NCBI GenBank assembly: GCA_025352585.1
Contig: JANXTD010000175.1
Location: 1-5,411, forward strand
DNA from: Fimbriiglobus sp.
GTDB taxonomy: Bacteria; Planctomycetota; Planctomycetia; Gemmatales; Gemmataceae
Length of the DNA: 5,411 nt
Direction: 5' to 3'
Below are positions 1 to 5,411 of the stretch, piece by piece. The notes beneath the pieces are model-generated. The model was given only the letters and a program-made list of their open reading frames with translations, was not told where the DNA came from and ran no database searches. The translations under genes and the position numbers were made by a program. Numbering within the stretch: the stretch's first letter is position 1; each line of letters opens with the position of its first letter.

Positions 1-1
1 C

Positions 2-700
2 GCGGGCGACAACTCGGGTCGAGTCGCGGATACTGAAAACTACTTGCAAGGTAACCGGGAGTTGTACGACTACTCGAAGGATTTCGCCGAACTTCACAAA
101 GGCCACGTCAAGACGTTCTCGATTCTGCCAGGCGTCGGCCAGATGCGGATGCGCAGTCACATCAGCAGCGCTTCAACACTCGCCGTGCCGGTCCCGCAGC
201 CCGGCGGCCTTCGCGGCGAGATTGATTCCAGCGGCGACGCGCTGCCGGACGCCAAGGTGCAGGAGTTGTTCGGCTTCCACGCCACCAGTATCGGCAGCTT
301 CGTCAACTTCCGGGGCTTCGGCTACCTGAAGAGCCGCCGTGAGGTCGCGGGCTTCGCGCCGCACGCCTTCGGGCACCTGCCGCAATCGAACCCGCCATAC
401 AGACTCGAACGGCTCGAACTCGTGGGGCTGGTGCGGAACCCGGAGCCGGCGGTCTACGTCAGCGAGTTCCTGCCGCGGATGGTCGAACTCGAAACGACGG
501 CCACCCGGCCGGCCGACGGCTTCGAGGCGGCCGCGCTCGTGAAGCTGATCGCGGGGGAAGACCTCGTCGCCAACGCGGTCGGGTCGAAGGTGAGGCTGCT
601 GGGGGCGATTCGCAACATGGCCGTGTGCGTCGAGTGCCACGGCGGCCGGCGGGGCGACTTGCTCGGGGCTTTTTCGTACCGACTCGCCGAGGCGAAGTGA
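2..700 (+). CDS. Hypothetical protein with C-terminal CxxCH motif (5' partial)
   Basis: The reading frame is open from the window edge (codons from base 2) to TGA at 698-700, giving 232 visible residues. The start lies upstream; the TTG at 44 is an in-frame leucine codon and need not be a start. I do not recognise a named family. The visible part looks like a folded, mostly soluble protein with no obvious membrane segment. The clearest feature is C-V-E-C-H-G at 626-643, a single CxxCH motif about 20 residues from the C-terminus, followed by RRGDLLGAFSYRL. CxxCH is the covalent haem c attachment motif, so an exported c-type cytochrome-like protein is possible, but a distal ligand cannot be assigned and any signal peptide would lie outside the window. 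Similar endings occur, as far as I recall, in planctomycete hypothetical proteins. The stop overlaps the start of the next gene, which suggests co-translation. Confidence 0.5.
   Translation, partial: AGDNSGRVADTENYLQGNRELYDYSKDFAELHKGHVKTFSILPGVGQMRMRSHISSASTLAVPVPQPGGLRGEIDSSGDALPDAKVQELFGFHATSIGSFVNFRGFGYLKSRREVAGFAPHAFGHLPQSNPPYRLERLELVGLVRNPEPAVYVSEFLPRMVELETTATRPADGFEAAALVKLIAGEDLVANAVGSKVRLLGAIRNMAVCVECHGGRRGDLLGAFSYRLAEAK
689..692 (+). promoter_or_regulatory. Ribosome binding site for the phosphodiesterase gene
   Basis: GAGG lies 7 nt before the ATG at 700, inside the last codons of the upstream gene. It supports ATG 700 over the GTG at 625 as the start. The GTG would add 25 residues overlapping the upstream coding sequence, and these do not resemble the start of an alkaline-phosphatase-fold protein. 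Confidence 0.5.
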
Positions 701-2067
701 TGCCCCCAGTTGTCGTGATCAACGCGGTCGGCCTCACGTCGCGGCTGCTCGGACACGCCCCCCGGTTGCGGGCCGCCGCGCCGTGGGTGGTGCCGCTCGA
801 CGAGGCGTTACCGGCCGTCACCTGCACGGCCCAGGCGACGATGCTGACGGGCGTCCCGGCCAGTGGCCACGGCGTCGTCGCCAACGGCTGGCTGTTCCGC
901 GACACGCGCGAGGTGCGCTTCTGGCAGCAGTCGAACCGCCTGCTCGACGCGGAGCCGGTCTACGCGACTCTGGCCCGCGAGGCGAAGGAGCAGGGCCGGG
1001 CGTTCAAGTGCGCGAAGCTGTTCTGGTGGTTCAACCAGGGGGCGGCCGTCGAAGTCAGCGTCACGCCGAAGCCGTGGAACGGCGTGGACGGCAACAAGGT
1101 CTTCGGCGTCACCGGCACCCCGCCCGGCCGCGCCGAGGCGCTCGAGGCGAAGCTGGGCCGGTTCCCGTTCTCGACCTTCTGGGGGCCGATGGCGGGGCTG
1201 CCCTGCACGCAGTGGATCGCCCGCTGTGCCGCCGAAGTCGTGATCGCCGATCGGCCCGACTTGACGCTGGTCTACTTGCCGCACCTCGACTATGAGCCGC
1301 AACGCCGCGGGCCGGCCGGTTGCGACCTGGCGAAGCACGTCCGCGAACTCGACGACGCTTGCGCCCCGCTGTTGGACGCGGCGAAGGCGGCCGGGGCGCA
1401 AGTGTGGGTCGTCAGCGAGTACGGCCACTGCGACGTGACCACGCCGGTGTACCTGAACCGCGTGCTGCGGGCCGCTGGGCTGCTCGAAGTCCGCGGCGGG
1501 CCGTTCGGCGAGCAACTCGACACCTTCGCCAGCCGCGCCTTCGCCGTCGTCGATCACCAACTCGCGCACGTTTACGTCGATCGCCCCGCCGACTTGCCGC
1601 GAGTACGGGAACTGCTGTCGCAAACCCCCGGCGTGGCGACGGTGTTGGCTGGCGCGGAGCGGGGCGAACTCGACCACCCTCGTTCGGGGGAACTCGTCGC
1701 CTTCTCGACGCCGACGGCCTGGTTCGCCTACCCCTTCTGGAACGACGACGCGCTGGCCCCGGACTACGCCCGCGCGGTGGCGATCCACCACAAGCCGGGG
1801 TACGACCCGTGCGAACTGTTCTTCGACCCCAAGTTCCGCGTGCCGAAGTTCCGCGCGGCGACCCGGTTGCTGCAAAAGAAGCTCGGCTTCCGCACTATCT
1901 TCGACGTGATCCCCCTCGACGCCGGCCTCGTCCGCGGCAGCCACGGCCTCCGCGCGGCCGACCCCCTCGACAAACCGCTGGTGATGGGCCACGGCGAGCG
2001 GCCGACGCCGGCGGTGCTGCCGATGACGGCGGTGCGTGACCTGCTTTATCACGCCTGCCAGCCGTGA
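700..2067 (+). CDS. Alkaline phosphatase superfamily protein (nucleotide pyrophosphatase/phosphodiesterase-like)
   Basis: The product is 455 residues, a usual length for single-domain members, with no signal peptide, so it is probably cytoplasmic. Visible family landmarks are an N-terminal beta strand (PVVVINAVGL, 3-12), the nucleophile region LPAVTCTAQATMLTG (37-51, candidate Thr41), SGHGVVANGW (55-64), LPHLDYEPQRRGP (193-205), VVSEYG (237-242), VDHQLAHVYV (284-293), HHKPGYD (363-369), and FDVIPLDA...GSHG (401-416). Known members of this superfamily hydrolyse phosphate mono- or diesters with two metal ions. By eye, several usual metal ligands are replaced here: the N-terminal Asp by Val10, the His of DxxxH by Gln201, and the Asp-His of SDHG by Glu240-Tyr241. 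Activity may therefore be altered, or other residues may bind metal. The overall pattern recalls the EboF-type proteins of ebo clusters, but that match is from memory. ATG overlaps the previous stop (TGATG), implying translational coupling. The fold is assigned with good confidence; the substrate is unknown. Confidence 0.5.
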   Translation: MPPVVVINAVGLTSRLLGHAPRLRAAAPWVVPLDEALPAVTCTAQATMLTGVPASGHGVVANGWLFRDTREVRFWQQSNRLLDAEPVYATLAREAKEQGRAFKCAKLFWWFNQGAAVEVSVTPKPWNGVDGNKVFGVTGTPPGRAEALEAKLGRFPFSTFWGPMAGLPCTQWIARCAAEVVIADRPDLTLVYLPHLDYEPQRRGPAGCDLAKHVRELDDACAPLLDAAKAAGAQVWVVSEYGHCDVTTPVYLNRVLRAAGLLEVRGGPFGEQLDTFASRAFAVVDHQLAHVYVDRPADLPRVRELLSQTPGVATVLAGAERGELDHPRSGELVAFSTPTAWFAYPFWNDDALAPDYARAVAIHHKPGYDPCELFFDPKFRVPKFRAATRLLQKKLGFRTIFDVIPLDAGLVRGSHGLRAADPLDKPLVMGHGERPTPAVLPMTAVRDLLYHACQP

Positions 2068-2094
2068 CGGGCGAACCTGTTCTAGGCTGTCGCC

Positions 2095-3672
2095 GTGGGA
2101 ACGATTCTCCGGCGGGGCCTCACCGTGTTGCGAAACTGTTGTGGCCGCTTCCTCACCCCCGAGACGCTATTCTTCGTCGTCGTTTGGCTGACGATCCAGG
2201 TGCAGTTCCGCGAACGCGCCTTCTCCGACCCCGGCACGCTGTGGCACACCGTCGTCGGCGAGACGATCCTGCGCGACGGCTTCATGACGACCGACCTGTT
2301 CACCTACACGCACCCCGGCCGGACCTGGATTCCCCAGCAGTGGGGCGGCGAAGTCGTCATGGCGCTCTTGCACCGCGTGGGCGGCTTCGACGCGCTGTTG
2401 CTGGCCTTCTCGACCGGTATCGCGGCCCTGTTCACCTGGCTGTTCGCCCGCCTGCGCCGCGCCGGTTTGCACTGGTCGCTCGCCGCGGTGTTGACGTGCG
2501 GGGCGCTGTTCGTCGCCTCGTTCCACTTCTACATCCGGCCGCACATCGCCACGATTGCGTTCCTGGCCGTGACGATGGCGGTCCTCGTCGATTTCGACCG
2601 CGGCAAGGCGTCGCTCGGCCGGCTGGCGCTGCTGATCCCGCTGTTCATCGTCTGGACCAACGTCCACGGCGGCGTGTTGGGCGGCGTCATGACCTTCGGC
2701 ATCGCCGCGGCCGGGTGGGCCGGCAGCTACCTCGTCGGCCGCGCCGGGCCGATCACCACCATTCGCGGTGGCTTCGGCGTCCTCGGCGTGTTGTGCTCGT
2801 CCGCCTTGACGCCGTTCGACAATCCGTTCGGCATGGAGATGATCAACACCTGGCGGCGCATCGTCGGCTCGAAGTTCATGGCGGAGGTCGTGAACGAACA
2901 CAAGCCGTTGAACCTCGACCAGCCGGCCGACCAAATGTTGGCCGTGTTCGCGATCCTGTACCTCATCCTGCTTGCCGGGACGTTGCCGAAGTTGCGTCGC
3001 GATTTCCGGGTAACGTGGCTCGTGCCGCTGGTCTGGATGCTGCTGACGGTCAAGAGCATCCGCCAAGGCCCGCTTTTCGTCGTCACCGCCTGCGTCGTCC
3101 TCGCCGACTTCTGGCCGCACACCCGCTGGCACGACTTGCTCAAGAAGTACGGCGATAGCCTCGCTTACGGCACCGCCGCCCCACTGCGGCCCACGGCCTT
3201 CGCCCTGCCGGCCGTGTTGGTGTCTCTCGCGCTCGCCCTGCAAGTCGCCGGCGTTCCGGTGCCGGTCGTCGGCCGCGGCTGGGCGACGCTGTCGCTCGAC
3301 TTCGTGCCGCGCGACATTTCGGCGGCGATCGACGCGGAGTTGGACAGTGCGCCGGGGACGCCGCGGGTGTTCAACGACTGCAACCTCGGCGGCTACATGA
3401 TCTACTACCACCGACGGCACCCCATCTTCATGGACGACCGCTTCGAGTTGTACGGCGACGCCTGGCTCCGCGATTATGTCGAAGTGGCTTTGACTCAGCC
3501 CGAGCGCATCGAGGAGTATTGCGACCGCTACGCCTGCACGCACGCGCTGGTCGGCGTCGAACTGGTGCCGTCGCCGTTCGACACGTACCTGTCGAAGTCG
3601 CCGCGCTGGGTCGAGGTCGTTCGCGGGCAGGGGGCGGTACTCTTCCGTAGAGTGAGTGTTTCACCCCTGTAA
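2095..3672 (+). CDS. Polytopic membrane protein, GT-C glycosyltransferase-like
   Basis: The product is 525 residues with about ten hydrophobic segments, roughly at 24-36, 98-117, 127-144, 148-166, 177-188, 193-212, 227-239, 281-297, 306-320, 326-338 and 367-386. The first long loop contains SDPGTLWHTVVGE (44-56), with Asp45 where GT-C enzymes carry a catalytic acidic residue outside the membrane. It is followed by TTDLFTYTHPGRTW and QQWGGE (Glu86). RPH (148-150) and WTNVHGG (187-193) are also typical of large bacterial membrane proteins of this kind. Residues 400-525 form a soluble tail with VFNDCNLGGYMIYY (425-438) and IFMDDRFELYGD (444-455). GT-C enzymes transfer sugars from polyprenyl-phosphate donors to acceptors on the outer face of the membrane; that role here is inferred. 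The start is uncertain: GTG 2095 is the first possible start after an in-frame TAG at 2083, while GTG 2125 has a G-rich stretch (2111-2117) ahead of it. The gene is 27 nt downstream of the phosphodiesterase and probably in the same operon. Confidence 0.5.
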   Translation: MGTILRRGLTVLRNCCGRFLTPETLFFVVVWLTIQVQFRERAFSDPGTLWHTVVGETILRDGFMTTDLFTYTHPGRTWIPQQWGGEVVMALLHRVGGFDALLLAFSTGIAALFTWLFARLRRAGLHWSLAAVLTCGALFVASFHFYIRPHIATIAFLAVTMAVLVDFDRGKASLGRLALLIPLFIVWTNVHGGVLGGVMTFGIAAAGWAGSYLVGRAGPITTIRGGFGVLGVLCSSALTPFDNPFGMEMINTWRRIVGSKFMAEVVNEHKPLNLDQPADQMLAVFAILYLILLAGTLPKLRRDFRVTWLVPLVWMLLTVKSIRQGPLFVVTACVVLADFWPHTRWHDLLKKYGDSLAYGTAAPLRPTAFALPAVLVSLALALQVAGVPVPVVGRGWATLSLDFVPRDISAAIDAELDSAPGTPRVFNDCNLGGYMIYYHRRHPIFMDDRFELYGDAWLRDYVEVALTQPERIEEYCDRYACTHALVGVELVPSPFDTYLSKSPRWVEVVRGQGAVLFRRVSVSPL

Positions 3673-3687
3673 CCGCGCCGTGCCAGC

Positions 3688-4884
3688 ATGACCCCACTCA
3701 CGTTCTTGTGCTTGGCGAGCTACTACAAGGGCGACCGCTTCTTGCAGCGCTGCAAGCAGGAAGGCTGCACCGTCTACCTGCTCACCGTGGAAAAGTTACT
3801 CGGCGCGCCGTGGCCGCGGGGCGAAATCGACGAAGTGTTCGCGGTGCCGAGTTTCGACAACCGCCTGAACCTGTCGCACGCCGTGGCGTACCTGATGCGC
3901 ACGCGGCGCATCGACCGCATCGTCGGCCTCGACGACTTCGACGTGGAGGTCGCCGCCGACCTGCGCGAGCACTTCGGCGTCATCGGCCACGGCGAGAGTG
4001 CCGCGCGGCTCTTCCGCGACAAGCTCGCCATGCGGACGATGGCCCGCGCGCTGAGCGTGCGCATCCCCGACTTCAGCGCCCTGCACCACCACGCCGACGT
4101 GACCGCCTTCCTAGCGCGCACCCCCGGCCCGTGGCTCGTCAAGCCGCGCGGCGACGCCTCGGCCGCCGGCATCGTCAAGTGTCACACCCCCGACGAGGTC
4201 TGGCACCGGGTCCACGGCTTGGGCGACGCGCAGTCGTCTCACCTGGTCGAGCAGATGGTGCCGGGCGACCTGTACCACGTCGATTCGCTGGTCGATAACG
4301 GCCGCGTGCTGTTCGCCGAGGTCAACGCCTACTGGCGGCCGCTGCTCGACGTGTACCAGGGCGGCGGGGTCTACGCCACCCGGACGCTCGCCCGCAACTC
4401 GCCGGACTTGGCCAAGTTGCGGGCGGCCAACGAGGCGGTCTTGACCGGCTTCGGGCTGGGCTGCGGGGCGTCGCACACCGAGTTCATGAAGTCCCACGCC
4501 GACGGCGAGTTCTACTTCATCGAGACGAGTTGCCGCGTCGGCGGGGCCGAGACCGCCACGATGGTCGAGGCGGCGACCGGCGTCAACCTATGGTCCGAGT
4601 GGGCGCGGCTCGAAGTCTGCCGCGTCGCCGGCGGCTACAAACTCCCGGTGTTGAAGCAGGGTTACGGCGGCGTGGTCATCTCGCTGGCGAACACCGAACG
4701 CCCCGACACGTCCGCGTTCACTGACCCCGAGATCGTCAGCCGGCTCGACCTGTCGAACCACATCGGATTCGTCGTCGCCGCCGAGACTGCGCAGCGAGTC
4801 GAAGAGTTGCTGACGAGTTACGTCGCGCGCATCCAGCGTGACTTCGCCGCCGTGATGCCGCCGCTCGAAACGGTAGCGGATTGA
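3688..4884 (+). CDS. ATP-grasp domain ligase-like protein
   Basis: The product is 398 soluble residues with the ATP-grasp order of domains. The N-terminal pre-ATP region spans about 1-105, with FLCLASYYKG at 6-15 and VGLDDFDVEVAADLR at 79-93. A lid/ATP-binding region follows, with RLFRDKLAMRTMA (107-119), WLVKPRGDASAAGIVK (149-164, Lys152 a candidate ATP-binding lysine) and HLVEQMVPGDLYHVD (185-199). The metal-binding end has HTEF (263-266) and FYFIETSCRVGGAE (275-288). ATP-grasp ligases join a carboxylate to an amine, thiol or similar nucleophile through an acyl-phosphate; both substrates are unknown here. The usual E-x-N-x-R Mg-binding motif reads E-T-S-C-R (279-283), with Ser in place of Asn. 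ATG 3688 is the first possible start after the preceding in-frame stop, 15 nt away, and has no clear Shine-Dalgarno sequence, so translation may depend on coupling to the upstream gene. A carboxylate-amine ligase in natural-product or cell-envelope synthesis is the simplest reading; a carbamoyl-phosphate synthase-like protein is less likely. Confidence 0.5.
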   Translation: MTPLTFLCLASYYKGDRFLQRCKQEGCTVYLLTVEKLLGAPWPRGEIDEVFAVPSFDNRLNLSHAVAYLMRTRRIDRIVGLDDFDVEVAADLREHFGVIGHGESAARLFRDKLAMRTMARALSVRIPDFSALHHHADVTAFLARTPGPWLVKPRGDASAAGIVKCHTPDEVWHRVHGLGDAQSSHLVEQMVPGDLYHVDSLVDNGRVLFAEVNAYWRPLLDVYQGGGVYATRTLARNSPDLAKLRAANEAVLTGFGLGCGASHTEFMKSHADGEFYFIETSCRVGGAETATMVEAATGVNLWSEWARLEVCRVAGGYKLPVLKQGYGGVVISLANTERPDTSAFTDPEIVSRLDLSNHIGFVVAAETAQRVEELLTSYVARIQRDFAAVMPPLETVAD

Positions 4885-4941
4885 CCGGTCGCCCGGCCCC
4901 GTCGCGACGCTTCAAGACCACCGGCGGCTTCGGAGCTACAG

Positions 4942-4951
4942 CCGATATCGG
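4942..4951. repeat. 10-bp perfect palindrome
   Basis: CCGATATCGG is a perfect inverted repeat in the less GC-rich part of the intergenic region, about 140 nt before the glutamine amidotransferase start. It could be a small operator, but one such palindrome in 200 nt is not far from chance expectation and no second copy is seen nearby. Confidence 0.5.
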
Positions 4952-4957
4952 GTTTGT

Positions 4958-4976
4958 GTCGAAGGTATCTTCGGAC
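4958..4976. repeat. Short imperfect inverted repeat (hairpin)
   Basis: CGAAG (4960-4964) and CTTCG (4969-4973) pair around a GTAT loop, and flanking GT and AC can extend the stem past one bulged G. No T-run follows, so it is a weak candidate for a terminator. It could be a regulatory or RNA-end structure, or chance. Confidence 0.5.
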
Positions 4977-5076
4977 TACGCTGCGGGATTTCTCTGGAAC
5001 CCGACCGCGGCCGGCCTTAAGATTCGTTCACTGCAATTCTCCCTTGCGGACTTAAGGACCATTCGTCCCCCGACGC

Positions 5077-5080
5077 GGAG
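5077..5080 (+). promoter_or_regulatory. Ribosome binding site for the glutamine amidotransferase gene
   Basis: GGAG lies 7 nt before ATG 5088, which is good Shine-Dalgarno spacing. It fixes the start of the last gene and is the clearest such site in the window. Confidence 0.5.
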
Positions 5081-5087
5081 ACTTGCC

Positions 5088-5411
5088 ATGCGCCGACCCG
5101 TCATCGGGGTTGCGACCCAAACGTTGCCGGGAGTCGCGGGCCAGCGGCCCAACTGCTGGATCATGGGGCACCGCTACGTCGAGGCCCTGCGCACGGCCGG
5201 GGCTTTGCCGTGGCTGATCCCGCTGATCCCGCAAGACCCCGACACCCTTCACGCCATCTTCGACAAGCTCGACGGCGTTTTCTTGACTGGCGGCGTCGAT
5301 GTCGACCCGTCCCGCTACGGCGAGCCGAAGTCCGCGCTGTGCGGGGCGACCGACCCCGACCGCGACGCGGTGGAGTTGATGCTGCTCCGACACGCCCTGA
5401 CCCGACACATG
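5088..5411 (+). CDS. Gamma-glutamyl-GABA hydrolase/peptidase C26-type glutamine amidotransferase (3' partial)
   Basis: The window contains 108 residues from ATG, and the reading frame is open to the last base. The N-terminus RRPVIGVATQTLPG (2-15) is the first strand of a class I glutamine amidotransferase fold. MGHRYVEALRTAGALPWLIP (26-45) matches the helix and strand that follow in PuuD-like proteins. LDGVFLTGGVDVDPSRYGE (61-79) is the characteristic glycine-rich oxyanion-side loop, and TDPDRDAVELMLLRHAL (88-104) is the conserved helix before the nucleophile. The catalytic Cys of the CRG motif, expected about ten residues further on, and the His-Glu pair are outside the window, so catalytic competence cannot be judged. 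Family members hydrolyse gamma-glutamyl amides such as gamma-glutamyl-GABA in putrescine breakdown; members elsewhere act on other gamma-glutamyl compounds. There are no visible polyamine genes to fix the substrate. It probably begins its own transcription unit. Confidence 0.5.
   Translation, partial: MRRPVIGVATQTLPGVAGQRPNCWIMGHRYVEALRTAGALPWLIPLIPQDPDTLHAIFDKLDGVFLTGGVDVDPSRYGEPKSALCGATDPDRDAVELMLLRHALTRHM

Larger units (their letters stand above)
4885..5087. other. Intergenic region, probable end of one transcription unit and start of another
   Basis: About 200 nt carry no credible gene. The stretch from about 4930 to 5070 is visibly less GC-rich than the flanking genes, as expected for a regulatory region. 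It holds a perfect 10-bp palindrome (CCGATATCGG, 4942-4951), a short hairpin (4958-4976) and two CTTAAG sites (5016-5021 and 5051-5056). A weak sigma-70-like pair can be drawn, TTCACT at 5027-5032 and CTTAAG at 5051-5056 with 18 nt between, but the match is poor. I see no GC-stem plus T-run terminator after the ATP-grasp gene. Confidence 0.5.

Noticed and set aside
625..699. GTG at 625 as an upstream start of the phosphodiesterase gene
   Set aside because: It would add 25 Arg-rich residues inside the upstream coding sequence. ATG 700 has a Shine-Dalgarno sequence at good spacing and starts directly before the first beta strand.
808..2052. Long open frame (414 codons) on the - strand opposite the phosphodiesterase gene
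   Set aside because: Its translation is rich in Arg, Val, Gln and His with no domain signal, as expected from the antisense of a GC-rich gene. The + strand frame has clear family motifs throughout.
2064..3158. + strand open frame (364 codons) overlapping the membrane protein gene
   Set aside because: Arg/Pro-rich shadow translation in another frame without recognisable motifs. It would begin at a GTG overlapping the phosphodiesterase stop.
2167..3543. Long open frame (458 codons) on the - strand opposite the membrane protein gene
   Set aside because: Low-complexity Arg/Glu/Val/Gln composition and no hydrophobic or domain structure. The + strand frame has regular membrane segments and conserved loops.
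4958..4976. Hairpin as a rho-independent terminator for the upstream operon
   Set aside because: The stem is short and AT-containing, with no T-run after it, and it lies over 70 nt after the stop codon.
4900..5016. Short GC palindromes such as GTCGCGAC and GGCCGGCC in the intergenic gap
   Set aside because: Eight-base GC palindromes are expected often by chance at this base composition.
5027..5056. Sigma-70 promoter TTCACT / CTTAAG
   Set aside because: The -10 match is only three of six positions and the spacing is 18 nt. It is too weak to list as a promoter, although a promoter probably lies somewhere in the gap.

Overview
The window is dense, GC-rich bacterial DNA with a strong G/C bias at third codon positions. 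All credible genes are on the + strand. Base composition, codon usage, the style of the first gene's product and the mix of protein families point to a planctomycete, possibly of the Gemmata group. This placement is an inference from memory of such proteins, not a database result.

Layout: (1) 2-700 is the 3' part of a gene that begins before the window. It encodes an unrecognised protein ending in a single CxxCH haem-type motif. (2) 700-2067 encodes an alkaline-phosphatase-superfamily protein related to nucleotide pyrophosphatase/phosphodiesterases, and its ATG overlaps the previous stop. (3) 2095-3672 encodes a polytopic membrane protein resembling GT-C (polyprenol-sugar-using) glycosyltransferases, with a soluble C-terminal domain. 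(4) 3688-4884 encodes an ATP-grasp ligase-like protein. (5) 4885-5087 is the only sizeable intergenic gap. (6) 5088 to the window end is the N-terminal part of a PuuD/peptidase C26-type class I glutamine amidotransferase, cut off just before its expected catalytic cysteine.

The first four genes are packed tightly (stop/start overlap, then gaps of 27 and 15 nt) and are probably co-transcribed. The glutamine amidotransferase gene has its own ribosome binding site behind about 200 nt of non-coding DNA, so it probably starts a new transcription unit. A phosphodiesterase/phosphatase, a membrane glycosyltransferase-like protein and an ATP-grasp ligase in one run would suit a small pathway that builds or attaches a cell-surface or secreted molecule. 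No substrate can be read from the sequence. I see no RNA gene, CRISPR array, insertion sequence or other mobile element.

The points most worth a second look are the apparent loss of several canonical metal ligands in the phosphodiesterase, its resemblance to EboF-type proteins without other ebo genes in view, and the three-gene cassette as a possible uncharacterised pathway.

[Form note: the original answer gave no feature confidence values; the 0.5 in every feature is a placeholder required by the schema, not an estimate.]
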